Assembly (NCBI GenBank): GCA_963575745.1
Contig: CAUYUJ010003979.1
Span: forward strand, 47,501-74,014
DNA: 26,514 bases
Direction of reading: 5' to 3'
Origin: Prorocentrum cordatum
Lineage: Eukaryota > Sar > Dinophyceae > Prorocentrales > Prorocentraceae
Shown: positions 8,506 to 17,241 of the stretch, in pieces
How positions within the stretch are numbered: position 1 is the first letter of the stretch
Layout of the letters: each line of letters starts with the position of its first letter
Made by a program: the position numbers and the translations under genes
Notes under the pieces: generated by a model
The model's database searches: none
What the model was told of the DNA's origin: nothing
The model's input: the letters and a program-made list of their open reading frames with translations, nothing else

Positions 8506-11500
8506 TCACGCTAGGGCTGGGATTACCAGCGCCATTTGCCCTCCCAGGGTTCTCACTGTTTCCGAATGCACGAACTGCGACAGCGCCGAACGGTTCCCAG
8601 ACGCCGCGTCGTTCGCGACTTTTTGCAGCCACCCAGCAAACGTGAGCGGCCATTGCTCCTTGTGCTGCTTGCACATCTCCTCGTCCCAATGCGTCTTGAA
8701 CCATGCCCACTCCCCCCTCTGCTCGTCTGAGAGGACGCCTTTTCCGCGAGCCAGGCGATCCAGAGCTGCCATCCTGTTTTTCTTGATCTTGAACTCCTCG
8801 GGATTCCACTGCGCTAGGGCGTGTTTGTTAGCCAAAGCCGTTTCCACCGCAACTGCGGCCTCCTTCTTTGCCCTCAAGGCGGCCTCGGCCTCTCGAATCT
8901 GCTTCTTGAGATCGTGCAACGCCTTCGTCCTGTCGTTCGCTTCCAGAGCCAGGCGCCGCTTTTTCGCCACCACTGCGGCTTCGTGGTCTCGCTGGGCAGT
9001 CAACGCTCGTAGGACCTCGTTGTCCTCCCGCGCCAGCTCTCTCAACCGCTTCTTTTGTTTGTGTCGTTGCTGTCGGCAATCCTGCGCTAGTTTCTCCATG
9101 CCCACTTGGCGCAGCATATCTTCCGCCTCGCGGAGCGTTTCTGCCAAGGACGTCGCCACTGCCACCTGCTCGGCCGCCTCTGCGTCGACCACGCAGTCCA
9201 TGGATACCGAGGATCCTTGAGGCCCAGGTGCCGCAACTGCGGCATCGCACTGTTCCGCAAGAGCCTCGGCCCACGAGGCCTCCTCTTGCTCTTCGTCCTC
9301 CTCGTGCTCCTCGTGCACCTCCTCCTCCTCCTCCTCCCCGCCCTCCTCATCGCCCTCCTCGTGGCCTGGCTCCTGGCCTAGCGCTTCGTCGCCGAGCTTC
9401 TCCAACACGGAATCTGTGGCGTCGTGTTTCTCGTATTCGTGTATGAGACGCAGCACGTCATTGTAGGACCATTTCAAACGTTTCTGCTCGCATTCTTCCC
9501 TCACCTCCGCGACTGCGGTGTCCACTTTTGCTCGCAGCCCCCCTGCTTCCCAGAGTTCCGCCGCCTCTCGGCAAATCTCGAGATCTCCTGACTTGTCGAA
9601 GGGCGCTCGAATTCCCACTTTCAGGAAACCTTTCGCGGCGTCCAAGTGCAACTGCACATTCTCCAACACTGACAGCATCAAGTCGGCGCAATCGGAACGC
9701 CGCAACTGCGGCACGTGCTTCCCCAACGCCATTTGCTGCACCAGCGCTTTGGTCTCGAGGGCAATGTACCGGCGCTTCACGTGCTGGTTCAAGTCCGTGT
9801 CCACGGGCTGCGCAACTGCGGTCGCCCCCCCGCCGTGAATGATCAGCACGTAGCCGCGCTGCCAGGCGAGTCTCCGCACAGCGTCTGCTTTGTGCGGGGA
9901 ATGGTCGTCGGCCATGAGGATGCGCCACTTTCCCCGCAACTGCGGGTCGTCGGGCCAGGCCCGCAAGTGCCGCTGCAAGAATGATACAACGTCGTCTGCG
10001 CGGTAGGACCCCTTCTCGGACGTCGCCGTGCTCACCCAAGACGGATAGCCGCGACTGCGGGCATGTGCGGCCAAGCCCTCAGCGATGACAGATCCCCCCT
10101 TGAACATTAGCTCCGCCGGCGGTGGTCCGCAACTGCGGATGTCCTCCGCGTCGCTCGACACCGTCAGGTTCGCTGTCCACCGAGCCCTGCTGTCGTCATG
10201 CGCCTCGACAAGCGGGACAATGCCACCCTTCACAGCCAAGGTCGGCTTCGAGGCCGACGACGACTCGTTGTGGTGAAAGGGCGACTGGTCCCAGTTCAGG
10301 ATGTGCGGGTCGTACCCCAGAAGCTCCTCTGCAGCTGCGCGGACCCTGGCCACGTTCAAGATCATAGTCTCAAAACGAGATTGGAGCAACCATTTTGGCA
10401 CCTTGTACTTGCGGTTCGGCTTCTTCATGCTCAGGCCGTAGGAGCGCCGCCACTTCACCCACCACCGAGGCCGCAACTGCGGCACCATCGGTTTGCCTCC
10501 CCGCTTCATTGTCTCCACGCAGTAGTCCGCGACGAGTTGCTTCGCCTTCGTAACCAGCAGGGATTGGGAGAACCTGGCCAACATCTTGGGCCTCTCCTCC
10601 GCAACTGCGGTTCGCTTGGCCACCGCCTTCCAGTCCACGGAGTACCTCATGTGGGACCACCACTCGTACAGAGCGGCTTCCAGCCATGGAGCCTTGTTCG
10701 GGCGCCCTTGGTTGCCCCGCGCGCGGCGTCGGCCATGCACGCCCGCCGTGCCATGTCCACCTTGTGTGCGCCAGTTTTGAAACCACTTGGAGACGGCCTG
10801 GCGCTGCTGGACGACCCCCATGCCCTTCGGCCACGTGAACCGCCCGCAAAAAGACGCGATTGAATTCCGTGGCAGAACGCCCTCGCCCATCCAACCACAA
10901 CTGCGTGCGTGCGCCTCCAGTTCTTTGCAAACCAGTTCGCGGTCTCTGAGCATGTGCGGGCACACGCGCCGCTTCTGTTCCGCAACTTCGGGTTTTGGGC
11001 GTGCGCTGGCCAGTGCGTGCGCCCTGATCTGCTCCTCCTGCAACGCCTCGGGCATAGCCTCAGCCATGGCAAGCAATATACCCATGTCCTGCACGCCCGT
11101 CTGCCACTCTAACGCCGCCATGAGAGCGGGGCGTGGCGCGCTCGCCTCTCTCGGCGCCTCTGCTGGTTCGCCCTCGCCCTCGGAGTCGTGCAGGACCATG
11201 GGTCCAGCAGGGCCGCTGGCCCCGCAACTGCGGTACGCCCGCACCTCCTCCAAGGTTAGTTCCTGCGTGACAACGAGCATGTCGTGCAACCACGGTTCGT
11301 CCCAGCGGCGCACCCCGAAATCGTACAGTTCCTCCCGAAGCCATTTGCGCGTCTCGGCATTTTGCGGTTTCTGCAACATCATCGCCATAAGGTCAATGCC
11401 GCAGTTTCCATCGCAAACAGTCCCTAGGACCCATTGTCCCAGAGGACCGTAGAACCTGTTCAACGCGTCCGCCCCCTCAGAGCACACGCCACCCACCGCA

Positions 11501-12621
11501 ACTGCGGCCACCCAGTGGCGCACCTCATGGAGAGGGTTCTCGGGAGTCACGGGCCTGAGTTCCACCGTTGTCCATTCCCCGAACAGATCCTCAGCAGCGG
11601 CGAGTACGCACGCCACGCCGTCGACGGCGCATGGCTCAGTGCACTTCTCCTTTGCCCAAGGCATGTAGAAGTCAAGGAGGTCCTTGCGGTTCTCGCCTTC
11701 CCACACGTAAGGTCGACGCCCGAACCGCAAGGCAAACAGCATGAAAGCTGAATACCCTATGTAGGAATTCTCGGACAGAATCTGCCTCAGGAGAGCCATC
11801 ACGACGTCAGGCACCGTCGCCGCCACTGCGGCCTGGATCTTTGGCGCGTCTTCCACAGGTACACCTTTCTCTGGCGCCAGGGGTGGCGCCGCGACTCGTG
11901 GCCGCAAGGCGTCGCCAACAGGCGCCGCAACTCGTGCTGCAGCCTTTGGGTCTGGGCACGGGAAGAATGCGACCTGCGTCTTCGACCAGTTCTCTGGCAG
12001 CGGCCGCGCTGGTGGCAAGCGTGCTGGAAGTGGTGTGTCTTTGTCCGCTTCCACTCCCTCAGGAGCTTCAACCGCAATCGCGGTCTCCTGCGCAGCAGGC
12101 GGGTCTGGTGTTGCGTGCACTTGAGCTGGAGGAGCTGGAGGGACTGCTGCTGCGGGTGCTTCGGGCACAGGGGCTGCTGGAGGTTTGGGTTCTGCGGGTG
12201 CTTCTGGTGCTGGAGCTGCGTGTCCTTCTTGCGCAGGAGCTGCGAGTTCTGCTGGTGTTGCTGGTGCTATGTGTGCAGGGGCCGAGGGAGCCGCAACTGC
12301 GGTGCCGCCTGGAGCCGCAACTGCGGGGGGTGGCGTCGCGCCCGGTCGCCAAGCAGACGGCCGCAAATGAAAGCGAGGCGGCTCAACAAGGCCGTACTGC
12401 GACGCGGGCCACTTCGCTAGGCACGGAAAATCCGCACATGCGTGCACCTTTATCTTCTTGGGGCACGGAACGCCGCTACTGCGGCCCAAGATGTTGGCGA
12501 GCCCAGTGGTGCCATACTTCGTTTTCCTCGGTGCGCAGCCGCTGTCGTAATGGAGCCACTCCACCTCGAAATGCGTTCCGTCCTCCTCGCCATACCATGT
12601 CCGCCCCACGGGAACATCCAT
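8506..12621 (-). CDS. ORF B: pogo/CENP-B-like DDD transposase with N-terminal protease-like region
   Basis: This 1371-residue ORF starts at ATG 12621. After a Pro/Ala-rich stretch (about 95-265), residues 365-416 contain HW, Q396 and CDGNCGIDLM, in the order of Ulp1-type cysteine proteases; this match is weak. Residues about 636-745 look like a CENP-B/Tc5 helix-turn-helix DNA-binding region (GRPNKAPWLEAALYEWW, then RWWVKWRRSYGLSMKK). The DDE-superfamily core has NWDQSP (Asp778), ILMADDHSPH (Asp905) and AQPVDTDLNQHVK (Asp941), with 35 residues between the last two acids, close to pogo-type spacing. An acidic tract (1088-1116) and a coiled-coil-like region (about 1157-1265) follow. It probably binds the inverted repeats and moves the element into TA. 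Typical pogo transposases are 400-600 residues, so this is much enlarged. The ORF shows no frameshift. Confidence 0.85.
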   Translation of the reverse strand: MDVPVGRTWYGEEDGTHFEVEWLHYDSGCAPRKTKYGTTGLANILGRSSGVPCPKKIKVHACADFPCLAKWPASQYGLVEPPRFHLRPSAWRPGATPPPAVAAPGGTAVAAPSAPAHIAPATPAELAAPAQEGHAAPAPEAPAEPKPPAAPVPEAPAAAVPPAPPAQVHATPDPPAAQETAIAVEAPEGVEADKDTPLPARLPPARPLPENWSKTQVAFFPCPDPKAAARVAAPVGDALRPRVAAPPLAPEKGVPVEDAPKIQAAVAATVPDVVMALLRQILSENSYIGYSAFMLFALRFGRRPYVWEGENRKDLLDFYMPWAKEKCTEPCAVDGVACVLAAAEDLFGEWTTVELRPVTPENPLHEVRHWVAAVAVGGVCSEGADALNRFYGPLGQWVLGTVCDGNCGIDLMAMMLQKPQNAETRKWLREELYDFGVRRWDEPWLHDMLVVTQELTLEEVRAYRSCGASGPAGPMVLHDSEGEGEPAEAPREASAPRPALMAALEWQTGVQDMGILLAMAEAMPEALQEEQIRAHALASARPKPEVAEQKRRVCPHMLRDRELVCKELEAHARSCGWMGEGVLPRNSIASFCGRFTWPKGMGVVQQRQAVSKWFQNWRTQGGHGTAGVHGRRRARGNQGRPNKAPWLEAALYEWWSHMRYSVDWKAVAKRTAVAEERPKMLARFSQSLLVTKAKQLVADYCVETMKRGGKPMVPQLRPRWWVKWRRSYGLSMKKPNRKYKVPKWLLQSRFETMILNVARVRAAAEELLGYDPHILNWDQSPFHHNESSSASKPTLAVKGGIVPLVEAHDDSRARWTANLTVSSDAEDIRSCGPPPAELMFKGGSVIAEGLAAHARSRGYPSWVSTATSEKGSYRADDVVSFLQRHLRAWPDDPQLRGKWRILMADDHSPHKADAVRRLAWQRGYVLIIHGGGATAVAQPVDTDLNQHVKRRYIALETKALVQQMALGKHVPQLRRSDCADLMLSVLENVQLHLDAAKGFLKVGIRAPFDKSGDLEICREAAELWEAGGLRAKVDTAVAEVREECEQKRLKWSYNDVLRLIHEYEKHDATDSVLEKLGDEALGQEPGHEEGDEEGGEEEEEEVHEEHEEDEEQEEASWAEALAEQCDAAVAAPGPQGSSVSMDCVVDAEAAEQVAVATSLAETLREAEDMLRQVGMEKLAQDCRQQRHKQKKRLRELAREDNEVLRALTAQRDHEAAVVAKKRRLALEANDRTKALHDLKKQIREAEAALRAKKEAAVAVETALANKHALAQWNPEEFKIKKNRMAALDRLARGKGVLSDEQRGEWAWFKTHWDEEMCKQHKEQWPLTFAGWLQKVANDAASGNRSALSQFVHSETVRTLGGQMALVIPALA

Positions 12622-12996
12622 GAGCGGTCGCGTGGCGAACGACTCGGGCCGGGCACTCGGCTGCGGGCTACAGAACTAGGAAGAGGGAGGGGAGGAGGGA
12701 GGAGCAACTGAAGACGATGCGGAGGGGCGAAGAAGGAGGTACTTTTCAACAACGCCCGCGCGGAAGCCCCAATCATCGCGCGCACAGGGTTTCGATGCTT
12801 CACTCCATGCTTCTCTAAGAAAAACGCTCGCCCACACAAGTTGGCGCACTAAGGCGTGCACCCGTGGAACACCCTAAACCTTCCGCCTGCCTCCTCACAC
12901 CGCCTCGCCCTCCGCGTGTTCACGCGCACCCAGCCACCCCGCAACTGCGGGCACTCAGTAGCCCCACCGCAACTGCGGCCCATACGGCTTCGGGCC
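12622..12996. other. Intergenic region between ORFs B and C
   Basis: The part next to the ORF B start (12670-12740) is GGAGG-rich. Two exact 12-bp motifs at 12939 and 12967 lie 47 and 18 nt beyond the ORF C stop codon. Small frames here have no domain signal. Confidence 0.5.
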
Positions 12997-13995
12997 TCAG
13001 TCGAACAGACTGGGGATTTGGAGCTCGAGGTAATCCAGAGCCGCTTGCTTGCGCTGGTGCTGCGTCATGCCCTCCCACTCGTAGTCGTAGCCCTTCACCG
13101 ACTGCGCCGACTGCCACTTCTTCTTTGTAAGTTTCTTCACATCCATCTCGATCCTTTTGCCCTTGTTGGCACACTCTCGCGTGATGGTCGCGACCCAAGC
13201 GCCCTTGAAGTCCCAAACGACGGTGAAGCCAGAGCCGCTCCCCTGCGCCACGGGGGGGTCGACCTCCTTTTGCTTCGCCAGCGGGGTGGCAGGGTCAACC
13301 GCCGTTGCCCAGTCCCTGTCCGCCACTGCGGCCTCGTCCTTGTCGCCGTCGCCGATGTCGGGGACACCGCCGAGGCTCACGTCGTCCACGATCATGTCGA
13401 TCAGCCACCCAAGGTCTGCAGCGTCCAGCCACAACGTCCTCCGCTTGAAGCTGGCCACCCGCACGTTTCGAACGGCCGTGTCGTGCGGAAACTTCATGGG
13501 GCTCTTTGCGGGCATCTGTACAGAGTGCACAGTGGCTATGGCCGACTCCACGGCCTCGCCCCTGGGCAGGCCAGTAGTCGCCGCACGCGTTCCAGTCTTC
13601 TGCTTCTTGGCGCTGGTCGGGGTCGCTGCCTGCTTCTTCGTGGCGTCCGTGGGGCTGACCAGGGCCGACATGGGGTCATCTGCTTCGTCCCCCGCGTCGC
13701 CGTCGCTCTCATCGTCCGCAACTGCGGCGCCGCCCTGCTTCGCGACTTCTTTCTTCAGCGCGTCCCAGGCCTTGGAGGCCTTCAAGGCCCCTGCGGTCGG
13801 TTTACCTTTGGCGCACACCTTGAGCAGCCAAGCCTTTTGCATGTTCACGTGCACGAAAGTTATCTCTCCGAGGGGCCATGCGTGGAGCACCTTGACATCC
13901 TTTTCGGGGATGGGGGTGGTCTGCGCAAGCCAACCTCCACGGATGCACAAGACCTTCTCAACGCACACAGGGCTCCATTCGCTCGAAGTCGGCAT
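12997..13995 (-). CDS. ORF C: conserved-looking hypothetical protein, 332 residues
   Basis: I chose ATG 13995 (MPTSSEWSPV). The frame stays open for about 70 more codons upstream, but that extension has no ATG and runs into the GC-rich spacer and palindrome cluster. The protein has an ordered N-terminal part with Trp and hydrophobic residues (VLCIRGGWLAQTTPI, ITFVHVNMQKAWLLKVC), then a Lys/Ala- and Asp-rich linker that includes a motif-derived AAVAD, then a second ordered part (RTLWLDAADLGWLIDMIVDD, FTVVWDFKGAWVATITREC) and a basic KKLTKKKW segment near the end. The two-block layout suggests a folded protein with a flexible middle. I do not recognise the family and assign no function. Confidence 0.6.
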   Translation of the reverse strand: MPTSSEWSPVCVEKVLCIRGGWLAQTTPIPEKDVKVLHAWPLGEITFVHVNMQKAWLLKVCAKGKPTAGALKASKAWDALKKEVAKQGGAAVADDESDGDAGDEADDPMSALVSPTDATKKQAATPTSAKKQKTGTRAATTGLPRGEAVESAIATVHSVQMPAKSPMKFPHDTAVRNVRVASFKRRTLWLDAADLGWLIDMIVDDVSLGGVPDIGDGDKDEAAVADRDWATAVDPATPLAKQKEVDPPVAQGSGSGFTVVWDFKGAWVATITRECANKGKRIEMDVKKLTKKKWQSAQSVKGYDYEWEGMTQHQRKQAALDYLELQIPSLFD

Positions 13996-14133
13996 GTGTG
14001 CTACTGCGCTGGACACAGCCGCAACTGCGGGCAAGGCGGAGGTGCGGGCAGTGGGGCCGCGCGCGGTTGAGCCAGATGGCGAGCTGAACGCCTCCCTGGA
14101 GGGCCTCCCTCGGTCCCTGCGATCCTCGCGCCT
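13996..14133. other. Spacer upstream of ORF C
   Basis: One exact 12-bp motif lies at 14019. The rest is GC-rich and includes CTCCCTGGAGGGCCTCC segments that continue into the foldback structure. I see no promoter. Confidence 0.4.
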
Positions 14134-14380
14134 CCCTGGAGGGCCTCCGCCCTCAGAATGCTTCAAAGCAGTGCCGGGGCACTGCTTTGAAGCACCCGGA
14201 TGCTTCAAAGCAGTGCCGCGGCACTGCTTTGAAGCACCCGGGGTGCTTCAAAGCAGTGCCCCGGCCTGCTTTGAGCACCTGCTTCGCAGTGCCGCGGCAC
14301 TGCTTTTGAAGCATTTGGGTGCTTCAAAGCAGTGCCGCGGCACTGCTTTGAAGCATTCTGAGGGCGGAGGCCCTCCAGGG
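14134..14380. repeat. Central palindrome cluster inside a 42-bp inverted repeat
   Basis: Five copies of a palindrome with arms GCTTCAAAGCAGTGCC and its complement lie at 14160-14193, 14202-14235, 14245-14277 (damaged), 14281-14312 (damaged) and 14321-14354. The second and fifth are perfect over 34 bp. The cluster is enclosed by arms 14134-14175 and 14339-14380, which are exact reverse complements over 42 bp. It lies between ORFs C and D near the centre of the element. The palindrome core is the one found at both element ends. Confidence 0.92.
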
Positions 14381-14510
14381 CCTCCGCCCTCAGCCCAGGG
14401 CCCTCCAGGCCCTCCAGGGCCTCCAGGGAGGCCCTCCAGGGCCTCCAGGGCCCTCCAGGCCCTCCAGGGCGGAGGCCCTCCAGGGCCTCCAGGGAGGGAG
14501 GGAGGGAGTG
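14381..14510. repeat. GGGCCTCCAGG minisatellite next to the palindrome cluster
   Basis: The segments GGCCCTCCAG and GGGCCTCCAGG alternate about ten times and end in a GGGA run at 14491-14509. The outer arms of the foldback are built from the same words, so the minisatellite probably grew from one arm. It is non-coding. Confidence 0.8.
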
Positions 14511-14813
14511 AGGAAATGAGTAGTTTCGGCTTCCAACTTGGGAGGAAGGGGAGAAAGGAGGAGGAGAGAGGGAGGAAGTGGAGGAAGGGCGAGGGAGGAG
14601 AGGGAGAAGGGAGGGAGGAGGTCCGTTTCGAACCTCCGTGCTCGATCGTCAGCGGTCCGCTACTGCGGCATCAGCTAACAGAAGCAGTGACACTGCAAAC
14701 TACACGAGCGCTCCGCAACAGCGGTCACGCGTGCGCCCCCCCCTTCGGCCTGTTGCCCGCAACTGCGGTCACGCGAGCAAGCCGCCCTGACTGCCGCCAC
14801 TGCGGCTTCTTAA
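14511..14813. other. Spacer downstream of ORF D
   Basis: Purine-rich at 14540-14625, then mixed sequence carrying motif copies at 14652 (variant), 14757 (exact) and 14794 (variant, starting 8 nt past the ORF D stop codon). No gene is supported. Confidence 0.5.
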
Positions 14814-15695
14814 TTAGAGCGACATCTTCCCGCTTTCGTCGAACCCTTTCTTCGATTTCTTCGGCGCGGGCTGGCCCGAAGGCTTCCCTTTGGCCCTCTT
14901 GGCCGCGTCCGTCTTCCACGTCTCCTCGGCCGCCTTCTTCTTCGGTGCGGTTTTGGGTCTCGCCTCCCACAGGAGCTCTTCTCCTTTCTTCACGGCCGTG
15001 GTATTCACCAGCACAGGGACATTCACGGCGAGCACGACCCCGCCTGTCCCAGGCACGCACACCGCCAATTCTTTCGTCTCCAGCTCCATGTTGATGCGCG
15101 CAACTGCGCTTTCATTACGGCTGTTTCTCTGCTGGATCTCCTGTTCCGTGACTCTGTTGACTGCCCAGAAGACGTGCATTGTCTCTTGCGCATCCCACTT
15201 CCATGCTCTCAACCGCACATCGTGGTCAGCCACGTCGGCGGGCGTCTTGTCCGCAGGCGGCTTGAACTCGGGGTGCAAGTAGAAGGTCGTGGGCGTGGCC
15301 CCATTTGGATCTCCTTTCACCCAGACTTGCACGGCCACCCTCTCGGGGTGCGTGCTTGCGGCGTGCACCTTGGATGCCTTTGGGACGCACGGCCACAACT
15401 CGATGCATTTTTCGTCGTTTGCAGCGGTTGCCTTGACGGTGCGTTTCTCTGTGTCAGCGTCTTGCAACACCTCTACTTGCGCTTCCGCAACTGCGGACAT
15501 GTGGCGCGCCCAAAGGCACAGCAACACTGCGCTGACCAAAGCAGGCTCCCGCCCCAGCTCCTTCGCTGCCGCTGAACGCCTCCATTCGGCGATTGGCAAA
15601 GGGAAGGATCCGCGTGGAATGGCCGTCGTGTCCCTGCTGCGCTGGTGGTTCGTTGGTAATTGCGTCGTGGGGTCAAAGGAAATGACCGTCGGCAT
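14814..15695 (-). CDS. ORF D: hypothetical protein with SET-like C-terminal motif
   Basis: I chose ATG 15695 (MPTVISFDPT), giving 293 residues. An earlier ATG at 15749 would read through more of ORF E. The protein has PLPIAEWRRSAAAKELG near the start, a middle part with VQVWVKGDPNG and FYLHPEF, then FWAVNRVTEQEIQQ (about 176-189) and VPVLVNTTAVKKGEELLW (about 226-243), followed by a Lys/Ala/Pro-rich basic tail. The KKGEELLW stretch weakly recalls the end of SET methyltransferase domains (GEEL before a Tyr or Trp). I cannot see a convincing cofactor-binding NHS-type motif, so no activity is claimed. Its first 23 nt overlap the end of ORF E in another frame. The Lys-rich tail may be a nuclear localisation signal. 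Confidence 0.6.
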   Translation of the reverse strand: MPTVISFDPTTQLPTNHQRSRDTTAIPRGSFPLPIAEWRRSAAAKELGREPALVSAVLLCLWARHMSAVAEAQVEVLQDADTEKRTVKATAANDEKCIELWPCVPKASKVHAASTHPERVAVQVWVKGDPNGATPTTFYLHPEFKPPADKTPADVADHDVRLRAWKWDAQETMHVFWAVNRVTEQEIQQRNSRNESAVARINMELETKELAVCVPGTGGVVLAVNVPVLVNTTAVKKGEELLWEARPKTAPKKKAAEETWKTDAAKRAKGKPSGQPAPKKSKKGFDESGKMSL

Positions 15696-17241
15696 CAACT
15701 CGTGCTTCCTCTGCGGAAGCCTTTGTCTTCCCCGCCACTGCGGGCTCATTCGGTTCTGGGCGCGGCAACGCGTTGAAATCGAACCAATCGGGCTTCCCGC
15801 CTCGGACTCCCACTTCGCCGAGGGCCTTCTCAAGGGCGTCCCGATTGGACTTCGGCTCCACCTTCCCCGTGGCCTCCGCGCAAGCGCGGAGGAGCGCCTG
15901 ACGATGTCCTGGGATACTTCGTTCCTTGACGTGGGTGTCCTTCAGGTACTGCATGAAGCCGTCTGCGGTCAGTATGCACAGGTTCGCCTTGAACTCGATC
16001 GCCTTCTCAGGGCCCATGCCGTCGATGGCCTTGCTCAGCGTGAACAAGTACAAACGGAGAGCCGAGTTCATGTCGATGAGGAAGTCTCGGAACTCCTTCT
16101 TCTTCCACGATTGTTCTGGGTCAGGGCACCACACAGGAGTGTCAACGCCCCTCTTCCTCGCAGGCGCGTTCCTGTAGCATCGCATCACCACGGCAACCTT
16201 GACCCACGGCACTTCGTCGGGAAGCTCGCTGGCTGCCCCGAAGGCACCGAGCCGAAGGGCCCTTCTCCTGGAGTTCACGTAGACCTCGCAGAACTGGAGC
16301 AGCAAGGGGATGAACTGCGCTTTCGTGCTCCCGAGCCCAACAACGAACGAGAACAGCTCAATGAAGTCTGGGTCCTGAACGACTCGATCGAGTTCGTGCA
16401 TGACGGAGAGCTTGACCTTTTCAAAGGCAACCTGATCCGCAACTGCGGCGTGCAGCTCCGCGTCAACAGCCTTGCACAGAACACGGAGCGCGGTGAGTTC
16501 AGTCGTTCGCAACGCAAAATCGGCTCCTTTATTGAGGGACTGGCTGATGAGCGAAGCACCAGTGGGTTCCTCGTCCATGATTTTCCAGCTAAGCACTTCC
16601 ATGAGCATACCCCCCTGCACGAGTTTCTTAGCGACAGGGTCATGTTCCGCCACTGCGGCCATGTCGAGATTGCCGTCCTTATCGAGCACGCGCTTCAGCC
16701 TCGCGCTCTCGTCCTCCGTGAACTCCATGCCTTGGGGGATGGGCCACTTGGCTCCCAGGGCGCACGCCCGCAACACGAGGCACAAGTGGGAGTGCGAACA
16801 CGTCCCATACGCAACGTCTGTTCCGCAACTGCGGTCGAAGCACGCAGCGAGGTGGCCGGTCGCTTTTTCCAGATTGTACTCTGTGTACGTCTGGAACTTC
16901 GGGTCCTCCTTTTTTCTCAGCACCAGCTCTTGTGCTGGGTACATCTGAACGCAGACACCTTCGTGGTCAGCTTCGGCTTGCGTGAATCCAGCCAGGAAGA
17001 TTTTCACAGCGAGTTCCCGAACCCTTTCCTGCTGAGGGTAGTGCCCGCCTCGGTTGCCCGTGTGCGGGGCGAGCATGAGCACAGGGAGGCGCACCTTGTC
17101 CCCTGTCCTGAATCTAGACCTCAAGGCGTTGGCCCTCTGAAAGATCCCTTGCGTTCCGCCTGGAACTGCGGCTGTCTCGTCCGCCACTGCGGCTTTCTTG
17201 TCCGCCACTGCGGCATTATCTGTGCCGACGCTGTCGTTCAT
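15673..17241 (-). CDS. ORF E: hypothetical protein with NRGG/YPQ motif, 522 residues
   Basis: I chose ATG 17241. Two motif-derived AAVAD peptides lie directly after the start (NAAVADKKAAVAD). A compact region follows: RLPVLMLAPHTGNRGGHYPQ with NRGG at about 63-66, then ERVRELAVKIFLAGFTQAEA and GVCVQMYPAQE. This pattern (a line of substrate-like residues, NRGG, then a helix with ELAVKI) loosely resembles ParB/sulfiredoxin-type N-terminal folds, but the match is not secure. The rest is helix-rich (FIELFSFVVGLGSTKAQFI, FRDFLIDMNSALRLYLF) and ends in an Ala/Lys tail. The gene overlaps the start of ORF D by 23 nt, so the two may be expressed as a unit. I do not assign a function. Confidence 0.65.
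   Translation of the reverse strand: MNDSVGTDNAAVADKKAAVADETAAVPGGTQGIFQRANALRSRFRTGDKVRLPVLMLAPHTGNRGGHYPQQERVRELAVKIFLAGFTQAEADHEGVCVQMYPAQELVLRKKEDPKFQTYTEYNLEKATGHLAACFDRSCGTDVAYGTCSHSHLCLVLRACALGAKWPIPQGMEFTEDESARLKRVLDKDGNLDMAAVAEHDPVAKKLVQGGMLMEVLSWKIMDEEPTGASLISQSLNKGADFALRTTELTALRVLCKAVDAELHAAVADQVAFEKVKLSVMHELDRVVQDPDFIELFSFVVGLGSTKAQFIPLLLQFCEVYVNSRRRALRLGAFGAASELPDEVPWVKVAVVMRCYRNAPARKRGVDTPVWCPDPEQSWKKKEFRDFLIDMNSALRLYLFTLSKAIDGMGPEKAIEFKANLCILTADGFMQYLKDTHVKERSIPGHRQALLRACAEATGKVEPKSNRDALEKALGEVGVRGGKPDWFDFNALPRPEPNEPAVAGKTKASAEEARVDADGHFL

Noticed and set aside
8506-12621. OTU deubiquitinase for the DGNC motif of ORF B
   Set aside because: OTU enzymes place the catalytic His after the Cys. 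Here the clearest His-Trp lies before it, so a Ulp1-like order fits slightly better; neither is secure.
13996-14208. N-terminal extension of ORF C through the spacer into the palindrome cluster
   Set aside because: The extension has no ATG, and its upstream end translates part of the palindrome cluster; the remainder is GC-rich spacer. ATG 13995 is a better start.
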